From: Desulfatiglans anilini DSM 4660
Lineage (GTDB): Bacteria; Desulfobacterota; DSM-4660; Desulfatiglandales; Desulfatiglandaceae
NCBI RefSeq assembly: GCF_000422285.1
Contig: NZ_AULM01000019.1
Span: 1 to 64,000 of the forward strand
Direction of reading: 5' to 3'
DNA: 64,000 bases
Position numbers and translations under genes: made by a program. The notes below the pieces were generated by a model. The model was not told the DNA's origin. It ran no database searches and saw only the letters and a list, made by a program, of their open reading frames with translations. Shown in pieces: positions 63,401 through 64,000 of this stretch (position 1 is its first letter; every line of letters begins with the position of its first letter).

Positions 63401-64000
63401 GGGATGCCGGCCTCGCCGGCGAGGCTGATGATGAGCCGGATGGAGGCGTTGGCCACGGTGTCCCCCCCGACCCAGACGGCGTCCGGCTTCCTGGTCATCA
63501 ATGACCGGGCGGCCTCGGAGACCTCGGAGGTGTTGGCGGCAACCGCTTCGACGAGATCGATCCCCAGCTCGCGGCAGATATCGCGGGCCTGAACGAGACA
63601 GGCCTCCGAGCACTGCTCGCCCGGGTTCCAGACCACTCCGAGGCGTTCGAGGGCCGGGTTCATGTCCTGGGCGATCTGAATGGCCCGCCGAACGGGCTGG
63701 AACGTGCCGATGCCCGCCATGTAGGGGGGGTGCTGCTGCGGCTCCGGACCCTCGATGCCGACCCCGGCGCCGTATGGGTCGGTGACGGCGCCGAATACGT
63801 GGGTCTTCTTCCGCGTGAGGTTGGCTTTGGAAAAGGTCTGCAGGGCGACGGTGCTCGAGGTAATGACGAGTTCATAGGGTCCGTTGGCGATTTCCCGGGC
63901 GATGGCGTTGGCTGTGCTGACATCCCCCTGCGCATTGAAGAGACGGATGTTCCGGTTGCCGGGCGCGCAGGCGCCCCTCTCCTTCAGCCGGGAGAAAACT
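60448..64000 (-). CDS. Multi-domain ABC substrate-binding protein (5' partial)
   Basis: At least 1184 residues; the frame is open to the right edge, so the N-terminus is missing. Four tandem domains of the TrpX/ABC_sub_bind family are visible, each about 300 residues. Each carries the motif A/NxGDxS: NAQGDVSTANAIA, HANGDMSFLNQTT, CAQGDMSQLPQIL and NAQGDMSTLSSIM, followed by a PDL(I/L)V(T/A)VS-type strand. Usual members have one domain. It is probably periplasmic, binding amino-acid-like or aromatic ligands for the permease and ATPase that follow. Confidence 0.88.
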   Translation of the reverse strand, partial: VFSRLKERGACAPGNRNIRLFNAQGDVSTANAIAREIANGPYELVITSSTVALQTFSKANLTRKKTHVFGAVTDPYGAGVGIEGPEPQQHPPYMAGIGTFQPVRRAIQIAQDMNPALERLGVVWNPGEQCSEACLVQARDICRELGIDLVEAVAANTSEVSEAARSLMTRKPDAVWVGGDTVANASIRLIISLAGEAGIPVFTNDPTDAEKGALFGLGADYFTVGRYTADIAADILEGKSPSAFRIENVIPDMLRLNREVLARLGGRWSLTPSVQALLKEQGGGPDARPAAPEPGRSYHIGLSHFVPAPIFDMAIKGFKDGMRDLGFVEGDNLILSVQHANGDMSFLNQTTADLLLQRPDVLVVMTTACLSSAIAQTEDTNIVFGIVSAPLEGGAGKSFDDHLPNVTGIVQLMPAEELFVWARRLFPEARRIGALYNPSEPNSLKEVDNLKRILDGSRIELVTVAVNHPSEVPEGMRGLLAKGVDLVFAMGDNTIVNAMPAITKACRAEGTPVIAEDVSLMGTGAVLSCAPGPYDYGREIAALTARVLLGESPAGIPFAPCEKNELALDLAAAREAGVTVPVELLERADRFFHVRSSGEAPATVALVNLVENPALDQAIQGVKAALSETGLLDGVDFRMRSYCAQGDMSQLPQILDSVRMDKPDLIVTVSSPVLIAAVQKHFECPLVFTAASDPNELGLFKDGRPGNVCGIHDDPPLGEVLEMVRRHDPGLGAVAIIYDPSQMNALISVKRLRKACEEQRVRILEATASTVSELPVATQAVIDRGARAIVLSADNLVTTGFKAILKVAQAAGVPIYVTDMALIAEGASGGVGDSYFEWGRQSGRLAAKVLAGVPPSRLPVRPTAAHTRVEPAEKAVSRAKTPFKLRLVLYCETYSSEHCRNGLLDGLKKAGLVENRDYALREFNAQGDMSTLSSIMTAVRADRVDLLMAVSTPTLQAALRQAGPETKIVFTGVGDGVSAGAGKSEADHLPNVTGITTRSPFEGMARIVRESLPGIQRAGTLFTPAEVNSVFYKDALAEALEKEGIELVSVPVTSSAEVAQGAVDLCGKDIQALVQIPDNLTRPGFALIARKAGERDLPVYVFDTDQMKEGGVLALARDYYDAGLEAAEIAVRILRGADPKDIAFSNTRSEKLIVNSGLVRRFGLHLSEETMRKATLYPAGDSD

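Overview
The window looks like chromosomal DNA of a strictly anaerobic, selenoprotein-rich bacterium of the Desulfobacterota (a sulfate-reducer or syntroph type). The basis is HdrA/MvhD-type electron-transfer proteins with in-frame TGA (selenocysteine) codons and SECIS-like hairpins, sigma-54 activators, a TRAP transporter with acyl-CoA enzymes, molybdenum hydroxylases, and high G+C coding DNA. The exact genus cannot be fixed from the sequence alone.

Layout. (1) 1-7.7 kb: secreted, repeat-built surface proteins with IPTL-CTERM sorting tails. One is interrupted by an in-frame TGA. An orphan NtrC-type regulator lies between them. (2) 7.7-8.3 kb: archaemetzincin. (3) 8.5-21.2 kb: a leftward operon-like block, read from a sigma-54-type promoter near 21,170. 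It encodes a four-fold Cys-repeat/GcvH-like protein, a selenocysteine HdrA fused to a GcvH-like domain, a selenocysteine MvhD, a second selenocysteine HdrA, a histidine kinase with an N-terminal Rossmann-like domain, and an NtrC-type regulator. This is the most unusual part of the window: an Hdr-type flavin/iron-sulfur module without HdrB or HdrC, carrying its own two-component control. (4) 21.4-28.9 kb: a GT-C-like membrane protein, two Gly/Tyr-rich DUF5320-type proteins, a PNPOx-like flavoprotein, a CNNM/CBS membrane protein and a lone XdhA-like molybdenum subunit. (5) 28.9-30.6 kb: an A+T-rich island with a Tyr/His/Lys-rich lipoprotein-like ORF, bracketed by copies of a dispersed repeat. 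(6) 30.6-37.3 kb: an iron-uptake cluster (DtxR-type regulator, FeoA, FeoB, two periplasmic proteins, a LbtU-like porin) with metal-regulator-like operators and a leader terminator before feoA. (7) 37.8-41.6 kb: amine oxidase, transglutaminase-like, DUF2284 and PfkB proteins. (8) 42-54 kb: a leftward catabolic block with TetR, MoaD-like, a three-subunit molybdenum hydroxylase, acyl-CoA dehydrogenase, TRAP transporter, acyl-CoA ligase and a receiver-only regulator. It suggests uptake, CoA activation and hydroxylation/oxidation of an organic, possibly aromatic, acid. (9) 54.9-64 kb: a beta-CASP MBL protein, an EamA exporter, and an ABC transporter operon with a STAS-domain protein and a substrate-binding protein of at least four tandem domains that runs off the right edge.

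A dispersed element of roughly 110 bp starting GGGGTCGGACCAA occurs 11 times between 29 and 57.5 kb. Seven copies lie at or inside the stop-codon end of a gene, always in the sense direction of that gene, and three of these supply the last codons. Partial duplications of gene 3' ends also lie downstream of mvhD and of the operon's regulator gene. No tRNA, rRNA, CRISPR array, transposase or integrase was seen.
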